Of a stretch of 64,000 nucleotides of DNA, positions 27,445 through 36,614 are shown one piece after another. Every line of letters starts with the position of its first letter. The first letter of the stretch is position 1. Under the pieces are notes generated by a model. It was not told the DNA's origin. It made no database searches and saw nothing but the letters and a program-made list of their open reading frames with translations. Position numbers and translations under genes: made by a program. Source of the DNA: Alcanivorax hongdengensis A-11-3 (GTDB taxonomy: Bacteria > Pseudomonadota > Gammaproteobacteria > Pseudomonadales > Alcanivoracaceae); the NCBI RefSeq assembly GCF_000300995.1, contig NZ_AMRJ01000001.1, positions 124,001 through 188,000 of the forward strand, given 5' to 3'.

Positions 27445-29520
27445 TCACGCCGACTCGGGAATATGCAGCTCTTCCGTGGGGGCCTGCAGGTAGAAGCCTT
27501 GCAGGTAATCCACCCCGCCCAGGGTCCAGAGCGCCTGCATCTGGGCGGCGGATTCCACGAAGCCGACCACGGTCTTGCGGCCACCCTGCTTGACGTCCTT
27601 GATGATGCCCGACAACCGGTCGCGGCCTTCGGCCTTGTTCAGCTCCTGGGTGAAGGAGCCTTCGAATTTCACCATGGTCGCCGGGATATGCTGGAACAGT
27701 TTGAACGGATCCAGGCCACCGCCGAAGCGGCTGATGGAAATGCCGCAGCCCAGCGCCTTGACCTTCTCGGCGAACACACCGGCCTGTTTCATGTAGGTGG
27801 TGGCATCCGCTTCGCTGAACTGGAAGGTCACCTGGTTGCCATTGAGCTTGGCCGCGCGCATGGCCTTGCCCAGCCAGTCCGCCAGGGTGGCGTCGCCCAG
27901 GGACTGGCCATTGAGGTTGATCACCAGGCTCACCGGCTCGTCCAGGTTGGCGGCGGCGCGCATGGCATTGAGTGCCACCCAGCGGTCCACCTTGCCGGTC
28001 AGCCCGTGCTCGGCGGCCACCGGCATGAATTCCTTGGCCTCCAGGGCCTCACCCTGTTTCTGCGGCAGCTTCACGAACACCTCGAAGACATGCTCGCTCT
28101 CGTCTTCCAGGTTCATCAGCGGCTGGTAATTGAGGCGGAAGGCGCCCTGCTCCAGCCCCTGGCGCAACATCATCACAATGGCCTCGGAAGAGCCGGACGC
28201 CACATCGTCCATGGGGTCGTGCACCTTGACGCTGTTGCCCTGGCCACCGTTCTCGCGCTGGGCCTGGTTACAGCATTTCAGCGCGGTGGTAAGAATATCC
28301 TGGCTGCTGCGGGCATCTTCACGGGCAAAGCTGACGCCGACGCTGGCGGTGACCTGCACGGTCTTGGCGGCCACTTCCGGCATCAGGGTCTGGATGCCGG
28401 CACGCAAGGCTTCCGCCTCCTCGGCGGCGGCATCGGTATCGTCCACCGGCAACAGCACGGCGTAGTCTTCACCATCCACCCGGGCCAGCTTGGCCTCCTC
28501 GCGGCAGTGCTCCTGCAGCCAGCGGGCCACGGCCTTGAGCACCTCGTCGGCGCCCTCCATGCCCAGTGATGACTGATGCTGCTCGAAATCATCCAGGCGC
28601 AGGTAGAGCACCGCCGCCAGCCGGCCTTCCCGGGCCGCCTGGGTGACCGCTTCGTCCAGCTGGTTCATGAACCAGGTGCGGTTGTAGAGGCCGGTGACCT
28701 GGTCGCTCTGGCTGATCTCCTGCAAACGCTCTTCCAGGGCACTCTCGTCCAGGCCGGAGGTGCGAATCACAATCTGGGTGCAGGCCTCGCCGTCATAGGT
28801 GCTGGGCGAGAAGGTAAAGGTGGCATCGAAGGCTTCGCCCTCGGTGTTGACGCCCTTGCACTCCAGCTCCTGGGTCTGGTTTTCGTCCTGGGCGCGGCTG
28901 CGCAGAAACTGTTTCAGTTTGGCGTGATCCTCGGCGGACACCATGTCCATGATCGGCACACCGGCCAGATCATCGGCGCTTTCGTAGCCGAACATCTGCA
29001 CGTAATTGTCATTGGCGTGGATGTGCATGCCGTCCAGCACATAGGCGATGGCATCACGGCTCTGATCCATCAGCTTGGACAGGCGCTTCTCGGCATCGTG
29101 GCGGGTGATCTCGGAGTGCTGCAGCTCCTTGCGCAGGCGCACGAACTCGGCCACCTGATCCACGGTCAGCATCAGCAGGTCGCGGTCGCCATTGGGCACC
29201 ACGCCGCGGGCACCGGCGCCCAGGCCGGCCTTGACCGTGTCCACGGAGAAATCGTCCGCCATCAGAATCACCGGGATCGCCTTGCCCAGGCGATTGAGGT
29301 GGCCCATGGCCGACTCGAAGGAGCCATCACCGAAGCTCGGCCGGCACAGCATCAGCTCCCAGGCGCCGCCCTTGAGCGCCCGGACCAGATCATCTTCACC
29401 CAGCGCCAGCTGGGCCCGCGTCGCCCGGCCGGCGTTGCGCAGCGCATTCATCAGCTGCTCCGCCTCATCCTGGGAATCGTGGGCGATCAACAAGCGAAGA
29501 TTGTCCAGCGCGTAACTCAT
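27445..29520 (-). CDS. fimX: FimX-like c-di-GMP receptor for type IV pili
   Basis: The 691 residues match the P. aeruginosa FimX length as I remember it. Domains in order: receiver-like (about 8-125, lacking a clean phosphorylation Asp), PAS (about 145-250, VLDGMHIHANDNYVQMFGY), GGDEF (about 262-425) and EAL (about 440-690). The GGDEF motif is degenerate (DGEDY) and the EAL motif reads EVF, so both enzyme activities are probably lost. The conserved ISISRFGGGLDPFKLFQHI block supports c-di-GMP binding by the EAL domain. FimX promotes polar assembly of type IV pili and twitching. It lies next to serB and its PilZ-like partner, the Pseudomonas order. Confidence 0.92.
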   Translation of the reverse strand: MSYALDNLRLLIAHDSQDEAEQLMNALRNAGRATRAQLALGEDDLVRALKGGAWELMLCRPSFGDGSFESAMGHLNRLGKAIPVILMADDFSVDTVKAGLGAGARGVVPNGDRDLLMLTVDQVAEFVRLRKELQHSEITRHDAEKRLSKLMDQSRDAIAYVLDGMHIHANDNYVQMFGYESADDLAGVPIMDMVSAEDHAKLKQFLRSRAQDENQTQELECKGVNTEGEAFDATFTFSPSTYDGEACTQIVIRTSGLDESALEERLQEISQSDQVTGLYNRTWFMNQLDEAVTQAAREGRLAAVLYLRLDDFEQHQSSLGMEGADEVLKAVARWLQEHCREEAKLARVDGEDYAVLLPVDDTDAAAEEAEALRAGIQTLMPEVAAKTVQVTASVGVSFAREDARSSQDILTTALKCCNQAQRENGGQGNSVKVHDPMDDVASGSSEAIVMMLRQGLEQGAFRLNYQPLMNLEDESEHVFEVFVKLPQKQGEALEAKEFMPVAAEHGLTGKVDRWVALNAMRAAANLDEPVSLVINLNGQSLGDATLADWLGKAMRAAKLNGNQVTFQFSEADATTYMKQAGVFAEKVKALGCGISISRFGGGLDPFKLFQHIPATMVKFEGSFTQELNKAEGRDRLSGIIKDVKQGGRKTVVGFVESAAQMQALWTLGGVDYLQGFYLQAPTEELHIPESA

Positions 29521-29630
29521 GGCTTACATCTCATGCCTTATTCTTAGAATTATCTATTGTGCCTGACTACCGGCGCCAAGCAACCACACAAACACCCAAG
29601 GGGGTCGCAGATCAAGACAAAGCGTCGTCG

Positions 29631-31397
29631 TTACAGGGACGACCAGATGGAATCCAGCTCCCCATCGTCATTATTGTCCTGGGGCTGTGAGGTGGCCGTG
29701 ACCAGTTCGCGGAACGGGTACTGGCTGAACCCGGAGGCACCCTGCCAGCGCCGCAGCAGTTGTACCTTGCGGGATTCGCCGGCATCCACCAGTTCCACCT
29801 TGGCCCCCTCGGCAAACCCCACCGTGGGCAGCAACAGGGTGGCCGGCTGGCCCACCGCCGCCAGTTCCGGCAGCAGCAGGCAGCGCATGAAGTCGGAATT
29901 CTCGCCCTGCTTTTTCAGCAACCGCGCGGCGATGGGCCGGGCGCCCGGCGCCAGCAGCTCCACCCCGAAGCGGGCACCGTGATTGGCCAGCTGGGTTACC
30001 CAGCGCACCACCGCCAGCGCCCACTGGCTGTCCGGGTGGTCGCGCAGGGCCAGCAGCTCGCCGGTGCGTAGCAACGACGGCGTATTGCCCTGCCAGGACA
30101 GGCAGTAACCGCCGGGGCTGGCATTGACCTTCTGGCAATGGTGGCTCTCCGGCAGGCTGTTGTCCTTGCCGGTGACAGTGGGCGGTTTGGACATGTCGAT
30201 GGTTTCCCCGGCAAATTCGGTGCGGTAGGCACTGGCCCAGGGATCATCCTTGTGCTGCTTGCTGCGCTGGCTGTTCTTGATGTTGGTCAGGAAGGGGTTG
30301 TTCTCCTGCTCGTGGGTCAGCACCGACAGCTCGCCGCGCTCCACCATGCTCTCGAACGGCGTGCGCCCGGCCAGGAAGTAATGCACCGCGCCCAGCCCGA
30401 AACACAGTTCCATCTCGCCGCTTTCCGGCATGCGCTTGAAGGCCCGCTCGGTGAGCGCGCCCCACACCTGTTGCAGGTGACTGACCAGCGAGGCATTGAT
30501 GCCCGAGGGCACCGCCAGCGTGCTGCTGCCCGGGTCGCGCTGCCAGGCGCTCAGGGCCTCCACCAGCCGCACCGCATCGATGTAGCGGCAGTTTTCCGAG
30601 GCCTGGGAGGAGTGGGTGCGGTAAATCGGCGGGCGGTCGGCCTGCAGATCAAACACGAACAGGTCATCGTTGTCGCCGGCGGTCTTGATCTCCACCAACG
30701 AGGCCCAGTTGGCCCCGGCCCGGTACAGCATGGCCAGCTCCTGCTGGCGCAGCTGGTTGGGCTTGGCGGTGGCCAGCAACAGGCAGCGGATATAGCAGGC
30801 AGCGATATCCGGTTCATCCTGCTGCTGCTTGTCGCCCAGTTCCAGGTGCGTAAGGCCATGCACCTCGGCCAGCAGGTAGAGCTGGTGCAGCTCCAGCCAC
30901 AGGTTGCGCGGCGACGGGAAATAAAGTTGGTAGCAACGCAGCAGGGTATCGCCCAGCGCGGCCAGGGCGCGCTGGATGGCCATGGCCACGGAGCGGCGCA
31001 CCGCCTTGTCGCGGATCTTGCGCACCCCGCGCACCGCCACCAGCTTGTAGCCATTGGCCAGGTGCCCCTGCAGGGCCTGGGCCAGGCTGGCCACCCGGCG
31101 CGCCTTCTCCGGCAGCACCAGTGACTGGTTCAGGTAGTGTTTTTCCAGGGTGTGGCTGACATGATCAATGGACGGGCGTACCACTTCGAGCAGCTGCAGC
31201 CGCTGCCGGGAATCAATCTGCAAACGATTGAGTTCCTGGATGAACTGGTAAAGCTGCCGGGCCGTCTCCCCCATGTTCATGATGGGAAGTTCGTCTACCC
31301 ACTGCTGCAGCTTCTTGGGCTGATCAGCGCCGATGGTCAGGTGCGGCAAATCCTGCTCGGGCAGTTTCAGCCGCACAGGCTGGGTCTGTTGCTCCAT
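29631..31397 (-). CDS. PilZ-like protein next to fimX (PA4958-type)
   Basis: A 588-residue protein of the family found beside fimX in pseudomonads. The N-terminal two thirds are helical with no recognised enzyme motif. The last 120 residues look like a degenerate PilZ domain (VNASPGGYCLSW, then WALAVVRWVTQLANHGARFGVELLAPGARPI); the NxSxxG motif is present but I do not see the Arg-rich RxxxR motif. That suggests a c-di-GMP receptor or a scaffold that has lost binding. The start MEQQTQPVRLKL at 31397 has AGGA 7 nt upstream; an ORF reading from 31463 is less likely. It is 110 bp upstream of fimX on the same strand, so co-transcription is likely. Confidence 0.8.
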   Translation of the reverse strand: MEQQTQPVRLKLPEQDLPHLTIGADQPKKLQQWVDELPIMNMGETARQLYQFIQELNRLQIDSRQRLQLLEVVRPSIDHVSHTLEKHYLNQSLVLPEKARRVASLAQALQGHLANGYKLVAVRGVRKIRDKAVRRSVAMAIQRALAALGDTLLRCYQLYFPSPRNLWLELHQLYLLAEVHGLTHLELGDKQQQDEPDIAACYIRCLLLATAKPNQLRQQELAMLYRAGANWASLVEIKTAGDNDDLFVFDLQADRPPIYRTHSSQASENCRYIDAVRLVEALSAWQRDPGSSTLAVPSGINASLVSHLQQVWGALTERAFKRMPESGEMELCFGLGAVHYFLAGRTPFESMVERGELSVLTHEQENNPFLTNIKNSQRSKQHKDDPWASAYRTEFAGETIDMSKPPTVTGKDNSLPESHHCQKVNASPGGYCLSWQGNTPSLLRTGELLALRDHPDSQWALAVVRWVTQLANHGARFGVELLAPGARPIAARLLKKQGENSDFMRCLLLPELAAVGQPATLLLPTVGFAEGAKVELVDAGESRKVQLLRRWQGASGFSQYPFRELVTATSQPQDNNDDGELDSIWSSL

Positions 31398-31552
31398 AAG
31401 AGAATCCTTTTCTCCGCCCATGCCTTCCGGTGCCGTGAAGCGCCTCACTACGGTGGCATCCAAAGCCTCGACAGTGAGAGAAGGCGGGTCTTAGGGTGCC
31501 CAGGCACTCCTTGCTGGCAACTTATTGTTTTTTCTGAGACCTATATCACAGG

Positions 31553-31581
31553 ACTTTACGATACAGTTACATATCTGTAAA
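31553..31581 (-). promoter_or_regulatory. Likely promoter upstream of the PilZ-like gene
   Basis: On the minus strand TTTACA (31581-31576) and TAAAGT (31558-31553) are spaced 17 bp apart. The start codon at 31397 lies about 150 bp downstream. The -35 matches five of six consensus bases, the -10 four of six. Confidence 0.35.
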
Positions 31582-31591
31582 CGTTGACTTT

Positions 31592-32599
31592 TTAACCAGC
31601 AATGACAGTTTTTGCATCCTCCCCCGGCTCCTCCCGCGTCAACCGCGGTACCAGGTAGCCGGGCAGGCGCCCGCGCAACTGCCAGTGCAATATCCGGGCA
31701 CGGTCATCCGTGACAATGAAGTGGGCTGCCCCCTTCACCCGATCAAGCAGGTGCAGATAATAGGGCAACACCCCCGCCGCAAATAACGTTTCTGACAGAT
31801 CGCACAACGTTTTTGTGCAGTCGTTCACACCCGCCAGCAGCACGCTCTGGTTCAGCAGGGTAATGCCCTGGTTGCGCCACAGCCGGCAACGGGCCGCCAG
31901 CGCCTCGCTGACCTCGCGGGGGTGGTTGGCGTGCAGTACCAGGGTGGTCTGCCAACGCGGCGCAGCCAGCAGGGCCAGCAACTCGTCATCCAGCCGCTCG
32001 GGGATCACCACCGGCGTGCGGCTGTGGATGCGCAGGCGCTTGAGATGCGGCAGCGCCGCCAGGGCTTCCAGCAACTGCGCCAGGCGCCGGTTGGTCAGCG
32101 TCAGCGGGTCACCGCCGCTGAGAATGATCTCGCTGATATCCGGTCGCCCGGCCAGCCAGTCCAGCGCCTGTTGCCAGCGCTGGCCGCTCAGGTGCGTCTG
32201 GTAGGGAAAATGGCGCCGAAAGCAGTAACGGCAATGCACCGCACAGGCGCCGGTGACCACCAGCAGGGCGCGGCCATGGTACTTGTGCAGCAGGCCGGGC
32301 ACCGCGGTGTGCTCGGCTTCGTCCAGCGGGTCCTGGCCGAAACCGGGGCTGTCGTGCAGCTCCTCGGGGGCACTCAGCACCTGGCGCAGCAGGGGGTCAT
32401 CCGGGTTACCCGGCTCCATCAGCGCCGCATAGCGGCGTGGTACCCGCAACGGGAAATCCGCCGCCGCAGCCAGGTGGCCGGGCAGGTCCGCCGGCTCCAG
32501 CCCCAGCAGCTCAAGCAGAGCGCCGGGCTCGGTGATCAGGTCGGCCTGCTGACGCTGCCAGTCCGGTTGCTGCCAACCGGCGGCTTCCTGCGTTATCAT
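31592..32599 (-). CDS. epmB: EpmB, EF-P lysine 2,3-aminomutase
   Basis: EpmB converts (S)-alpha-lysine to (R)-beta-lysine, which EpmA attaches to EF-P. The 335-residue radical SAM protein has the cluster motif C119-x3-C123-x2-C126 (CAVHCRYC), a YCFRRHFPY continuation and SGGDPLTL. It uses PLP and S-adenosylmethionine. The chosen ATG at 32599 (MITQEAAGWQQ) has AAAGG 6 nt upstream; an ATG seven codons earlier is possible. The gene is divergent from efp, with 45 bp between, the common epmB/efp arrangement. Confidence 0.95.
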   Translation of the reverse strand: MITQEAAGWQQPDWQRQQADLITEPGALLELLGLEPADLPGHLAAAADFPLRVPRRYAALMEPGNPDDPLLRQVLSAPEELHDSPGFGQDPLDEAEHTAVPGLLHKYHGRALLVVTGACAVHCRYCFRRHFPYQTHLSGQRWQQALDWLAGRPDISEIILSGGDPLTLTNRRLAQLLEALAALPHLKRLRIHSRTPVVIPERLDDELLALLAAPRWQTTLVLHANHPREVSEALAARCRLWRNQGITLLNQSVLLAGVNDCTKTLCDLSETLFAAGVLPYYLHLLDRVKGAAHFIVTDDRARILHWQLRGRLPGYLVPRLTREEPGEDAKTVIAG

Positions 32600-32644
32600 T
32601 GCCAGCCTTTGTAACGGCATACATCAACCCTGTGGAAGTGTTTT

Positions 32645-33214
32645 ATGGCCAACTATTCTACCAGCGAATTCAAGTCTGGCTTGAAAGTGATGCTCGACGG
32701 CGACCCCTGCGCCATTATCGAGAACGAATTCGTCAAACCCGGTAAAGGCCAGGCCTTCAACCGGGTCAAGCTGCGCAACCTCCGCAGCGGCAAAGTCTGG
32801 GAGCGCACCTTCAAGTCCGGCGACTCCCTGGAAGGCGCCGACGTGATGGACGTCTCCATGCAGTACATCTTCAACGATGGCGAGTTCTGGCACTTCATGG
32901 ACCAGACCACCTTCGAGCAGAAGCAGGCCGATGAAGCCGCCGTGGGCGACGCCAAGCAGTGGCTCAAGGAAGAAGACATCTGTGAAGTGACCCTCTACAA
33001 CGGCGAGCCGCTGTCCGTATCGCCGCCCAACTTCGTGGAGCTGGAAATCGTTGAGACCGACCCGGGCCTGAAAGGCGACACCGCCGGCACCGGCGGCAAG
33101 CCCGCCACCCTGTCCACCGGCGCCGTGGTTCGTGTGCCGCTGTTCGTACAGACCGGCGAGATCGTCAAGGTCGACACCCGCACCGGCGATTACGTGGGCC
33201 GCATCAAGAGCTAG
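32645..33214 (+). CDS. efp: Translation elongation factor P
   Basis: EF-P relieves ribosome stalling at polyproline stretches. The 189 residues are family length, with three beta-barrel domains. The modified residue is K34, in [14 protein letters not shown]34 with EpmA and EpmB nearby predicts beta-lysylation, unlike the Arg-rhamnosyl EF-P of Pseudomonas. GGAAGTG precedes the ATG at 32645. It is followed after 9 bp by epmA. Confidence 0.97.
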   Translation: MANYSTSEFKSGLKVMLDGDPCAIIENEFVKPGKGQAFNRVKLRNLRSGKVWERTFKSGDSLEGADVMDVSMQYIFNDGEFWHFMDQTTFEQKQADEAAVGDAKQWLKEEDICEVTLYNGEPLSVSPPNFVELEIVETDPGLKGDTAGTGGKPATLSTGAVVRVPLFVQTGEIVKVDTRTGDYVGRIKS

Positions 33215-33223
33215 GCCCGCCTC

Positions 33224-34159
33224 GTGAGCGACTGGCAGCCCACCGCCTCTCTCGAGGCCATCAAGGCGCGCGCTGAGCTGCTGAGCACAGTGCGCGCTTT
33301 TTTTGCGGCCCGCAACGTGCTGGAAGTGGACACCCCGCAACTGGCTCGCCACGGCGTCAGCGACCCGCACATCCAGTGCATTGCCGTGCCCGGCCACGGC
33401 TACCTGCAAAGCTCCCCGGAATACCACATGAAGCGGCTGCTGGCCGCCGGCAGTGGCCCCATTTACCAGCTCTGCAAGGCCTACCGCGACGGCGAAGCCG
33501 GCGGGCGCCACAACCCGGAATTCACCATGCTGGAGTGGTACCGGCCCGGCTTTACCCTGGCGCAGCTGGTGGACGAATGCCTGGCGCTGTTTGCCGAGTT
33601 GTTCCCGCAGGTGCCAAGCCACGCCTACCGCTTTCGCACCCTGTTCGCCGACAGCACCGGGCTGGACCCGCTCATCGCCAGCGACGCGGCCCTGATTGCC
33701 GGCGCCGAACAGCACGGCGCCCCGGCCGGCCTCAGCAAAAGCGCCGCCGTGGACTACCTGATGGCCACCCGGGTGGAACCCGCCCTGCCCGCCGAGCAAC
33801 TCAGCGTGGTCACCGACTTCCCCGCCTGGGCCGCCGCCCTGGCCCAGACCCACCCGGACGACGACGGCACCCCGGTGGCCCGCCGCTTCGAAATCTATTA
33901 CCGGGGCCTGGAGCTGGCCAACGGCTACCAGGAACTCACCGACGCCGACGAACAGCGCCGGCGCTTCGCCCGGGACAACACCCTGCGCCAGCAAAACCGG
34001 CAACCTACCATGGCCGCAGACCCTTACCTGCTGGCCGCCATGGACACCGGCCTGCCCGCCTGCAGCGGTGTGGCCATGGGCGTGGAGCGGCTGCTGATGG
34101 CCGGCCAGGGCAGCGACCGCATCGACGCGGTACTGGCCTTCCCCTGGGCCCGCGCCTGA
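33224..34159 (+). CDS. epmA: EpmA, EF-P beta-lysine ligase
   Basis: EpmA (GenX/PoxA) is a class II lysyl-tRNA synthetase-like enzyme without the anticodon domain; it attaches beta-lysine to EF-P K34. The 311 residues fit. Class II motifs: motif 2 region YLQSSPEYHMKRLLAAGSGPIYQLCKAYRDGE, shown in part by SPEYHMKRLL, and motif 3 in GVAMGVERLLMAG. Translation starts at a GTG (33224), 9 bp after the efp stop, so the two are co-transcribed. The C-terminus LAFPWARA is typical. Confidence 0.95.
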   Translation: MSDWQPTASLEAIKARAELLSTVRAFFAARNVLEVDTPQLARHGVSDPHIQCIAVPGHGYLQSSPEYHMKRLLAAGSGPIYQLCKAYRDGEAGGRHNPEFTMLEWYRPGFTLAQLVDECLALFAELFPQVPSHAYRFRTLFADSTGLDPLIASDAALIAGAEQHGAPAGLSKSAAVDYLMATRVEPALPAEQLSVVTDFPAWAAALAQTHPDDDGTPVARRFEIYYRGLELANGYQELTDADEQRRRFARDNTLRQQNRQPTMAADPYLLAAMDTGLPACSGVAMGVERLLMAGQGSDRIDAVLAFPWARA

Positions 34160-34379
34160 CCTTGCCGGCGCCCGCTGGCAGCCTCCTTGCGGCCTGCCCA
34201 TTTCTTCCTCGGCGGTGACACAAAGGGTACTTACCGCCCCAAAACCCCGGTGCTAGTCTGTTTTCAGGCTGTCGCTCCATCGGTCCGTTCTGCTGACTGG
34301 GTCGTCGCACGCCAGCGACAACAGGCGCATCGTGGACATCGCGTAAAGCCTGACAACTAACAAGAAACGGGGAGCTAAC

Positions 34380-35978
34380 GTGGAAAACGAATTCGATTAT
34401 CTGATCATCGGCGGCGGGTCCGCCGGTTGCGCCCTGGCCGGGCGCCTGAGCGAAGACCCGGACACCCGCGTCTGCCTGCTGGAAGCCGGCGGCAGCGGGG
34501 ACGGCCTGCTGGTCAACGTACCCGCCGGCGCCGTGGCCATGCTCTCCAAGCCGGTCAACAACTGGGTCATGGAAACCGTACCCCAGAAGGGCCTCAACGG
34601 CCGCCAGGGCTTCCAGCCCCGCGGCAAATGCCTGGGCGGCTCCTCGGCCATCAACGCCATGGTCTACATCCGTGGCCACCGTGAGGACTACGACCAGTGG
34701 GCGGCGCTGGGCAATGACGGCTGGGCCTACCAGGATGTACTGCCCTACTTCCGCCTCAGCGAACACAACGAGCGCATCAACAACGACTACCACGGCACCG
34801 ACGGCCCGCTGTGGGTCAGCGACAGCCGCACCGGCAACCCCTTCCAGGGCTACTTCCTGGATGCCGCCCGCGAATGCGACATCCCCATCACCGACGACTT
34901 CAACGGTGCCGAACAGGAAGGCGCCGGCGTCTTCCAGGTCACCCAGAAAGACGGCGAACGCTGGAGCAGCGCCCGCGCCTACCTGTTCCCGCACCTGCAA
35001 CGCCGCAACCTGCAGGTGGAAACCAAGGCCCAGGTGCAGCGCATCCTGTTCGAGGGCAAACGCGCCGTGGGCGTGGAATTCAAACAGGGTAAGCAACTGC
35101 GCACCCTGCGTGTTCGCAAGGAAGTGTTGCTGTCCGCCGGCGCCTTCCAGTCACCGCAGCTGCTGATGCTGTCCGGCGTGGGCGACGAGCAGGAACTGAA
35201 AAAACACGGCATCCCGGTGGTCCATCACCTGCCCGGCGTGGGCAAGAACCTGCAGGACCACCCGGACTTCATTTTCGGCTACACCACACAAAGCCCGGCC
35301 ACCTTCGGCTTTTCCCCCGGCGGTATCTGGCGAGCGCTCAAGGCCATGGTGACCTACCGCAAGGAGCGCCGCGGCCTGTGGGCCTCCAACTTCGCGGAGG
35401 CCGGCGCCTTCCTGAAAACCGACCCGCAACTCACCGCCCCGGACATCCAGCTGCACATGGTCACTGCCCTGGTGGACGACCACGGCCGTAAACTGCACTT
35501 CACCCAGGGCTACTCCTGCCACGTCTGCCTGCTGCGCCCGCGCAGCCGCGGCAGCGTGCAACTGGCCAGCGGCAACCCGGACGACCTGCCCCTGATCGAC
35601 CCGGCTTTCCTGGAAGACCCGCAGGACCTGGAAGACATGGTCGCCGGCTACAAGATCACCCGCGACATCATGCAGGCTCCCTCCATGAAACGCTGGATGA
35701 AAAAAGACATGTTCACCGCCAACGTGAACAGCGATGACGAGATCCGCGAGGTCATCAAGCAACGCTCCGACACCGTTTACCACCCGGTGGGCTCGTGCAA
35801 AATGGGTACCGACGACAGCGCCGTGGTCGACCCGCAACTGCGTGTCCACGGCCTGGAAGGCCTGCGCGTCATCGACGCCTCCATCATGCCCACCCTGATC
35901 GGCGGCAACACCAATGCACCAGTGATGATGATTGCGGAGAAAGCGGTGGATATGATTCGGGGCAGGTCTCGGGTTTAA
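34380..35978 (+). CDS. GMC-family (AlkJ-like) alcohol dehydrogenase
   Basis: A 532-residue FAD-dependent choline/alcohol dehydrogenase family member. The FAD-binding GGGSAG lies at residues 11-16, with LLEAGGSG following. The GMC signatures are PRGKCLGGSSAINAMVYIRG and SAGAFQSPQLLMLSGVG. The catalytic His is H468 in YHPVGSCKMG. AlkJ-type enzymes oxidise medium-chain primary alcohols to aldehydes and feed electrons to the respiratory chain; the substrate here is not shown. A GGGGAG Shine-Dalgarno precedes the GTG start. It is a single gene with a 220-bp upstream gap in which I see nothing distinctive. It marks the left border of the accessory island. Confidence 0.9.
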   Translation: MENEFDYLIIGGGSAGCALAGRLSEDPDTRVCLLEAGGSGDGLLVNVPAGAVAMLSKPVNNWVMETVPQKGLNGRQGFQPRGKCLGGSSAINAMVYIRGHREDYDQWAALGNDGWAYQDVLPYFRLSEHNERINNDYHGTDGPLWVSDSRTGNPFQGYFLDAARECDIPITDDFNGAEQEGAGVFQVTQKDGERWSSARAYLFPHLQRRNLQVETKAQVQRILFEGKRAVGVEFKQGKQLRTLRVRKEVLLSAGAFQSPQLLMLSGVGDEQELKKHGIPVVHHLPGVGKNLQDHPDFIFGYTTQSPATFGFSPGGIWRALKAMVTYRKERRGLWASNFAEAGAFLKTDPQLTAPDIQLHMVTALVDDHGRKLHFTQGYSCHVCLLRPRSRGSVQLASGNPDDLPLIDPAFLEDPQDLEDMVAGYKITRDIMQAPSMKRWMKKDMFTANVNSDDEIREVIKQRSDTVYHPVGSCKMGTDDSAVVDPQLRVHGLEGLRVIDASIMPTLIGGNTNAPVMMIAEKAVDMIRGRSRV

Positions 35979-36101
35979 GGACGGGAAAGATCAGGGTCAG
36001 GTTTCACACTTTCCAGGCTGTTGTATTGATGGGAAATGGGGGCCTGGCTCTGTTGGTTATTTTTTGGCCAGGGCGCTTACATGCCCCATGGATGGCATAG
36101 A

Positions 36102-36434
36102 ATGGCTGAGCTCAAGGACAGAGACAAAACCCTTCGCTACAGGAAAATGATGAAGGCAAAAAAGCAATTTCTACTAAGCTTTTTTGTTTTTATACCGGCT
36201 GGTGCAGTGCTGGCAAGCCTTCTTGGCTTATCTGACGAAATCCTCTTCGCACCTTTGATTTTCCTGACTTTTCTAACCGTTGCTTTATGGTTCAACTTCT
36301 TTTTTAGGGGGTTTTGCCCATGGTGCGAAGGCCAGTTTTACGTAAGGTCAGGAGACGTAATGAATGTCTTCGATATTTTCTTCAAGAAACATTGCCTGAA
36401 TTGCGGCAAGCCGGATGACGAGGATTGTATTTAA
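36102..36434 (+). CDS. Small membrane protein with CxxC pairs
   Basis: Not recognised. From ATG 36102 it has 110 residues: a basic N-terminus (about 1-22), two hydrophobic segments at about 24-43 (FLLSFFVFIPAGAVLASLLG) and 47-66, then a soluble part with two CxxC pairs (CPWC and CLNCG), likely a zinc ribbon. ATGs at 36081 and 36036 would add 7 or 22 residues; none has a clear Shine-Dalgarno. Base composition is AT-richer than the GMC gene and similar to the island. It is on the opposite strand to the cassette genes and has no attC, so it is not a cassette. Confidence 0.55.
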   Translation: MAELKDRDKTLRYRKMMKAKKQFLLSFFVFIPAGAVLASLLGLSDEILFAPLIFLTFLTVALWFNFFFRGFCPWCEGQFYVRSGDVMNVFDIFFKKHCLNCGKPDDEDCI

Positions 36435-36510
36435 TAAATGCTCATGCATTTGTCATGGTCTCGTTTTTTTGATCTAGGCTTGAACATTGCTTTCGATTGC
36501 ACGATGAGAG

Positions 36511-36614
36511 ACCTAGCCCCGGATCCGTGGGAGTAAATTTTATGGTAAAAAGAGCGAAGCGATACCATATAATTTACGGAGCGTAACTGGTTCCACTGCA
36601 CCAAATTGTTAGGC
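36511..36614 (-). repeat. attC-like site A (cassette recombination site)
   Basis: Read on the minus strand it begins GCCTAAC (RYYYAAC, 36614-36608), overlapping the stop codon of the preceding gene. It ends GCTAGGT (36517-36511), one base off GTTRRRY. The middle folds: GTAAATTATATGGTA pairs with TACCATAAAATTTAC, and the outer parts align over CCTA(A/G)C. The length, 104 bp, fits a large attC. The right core is probably decayed. Confidence 0.55.

Noticed and set aside
32624..34201. Minus-strand reading frame over efp and epmA
   Set aside because: Shadow of two clearly recognisable genes.
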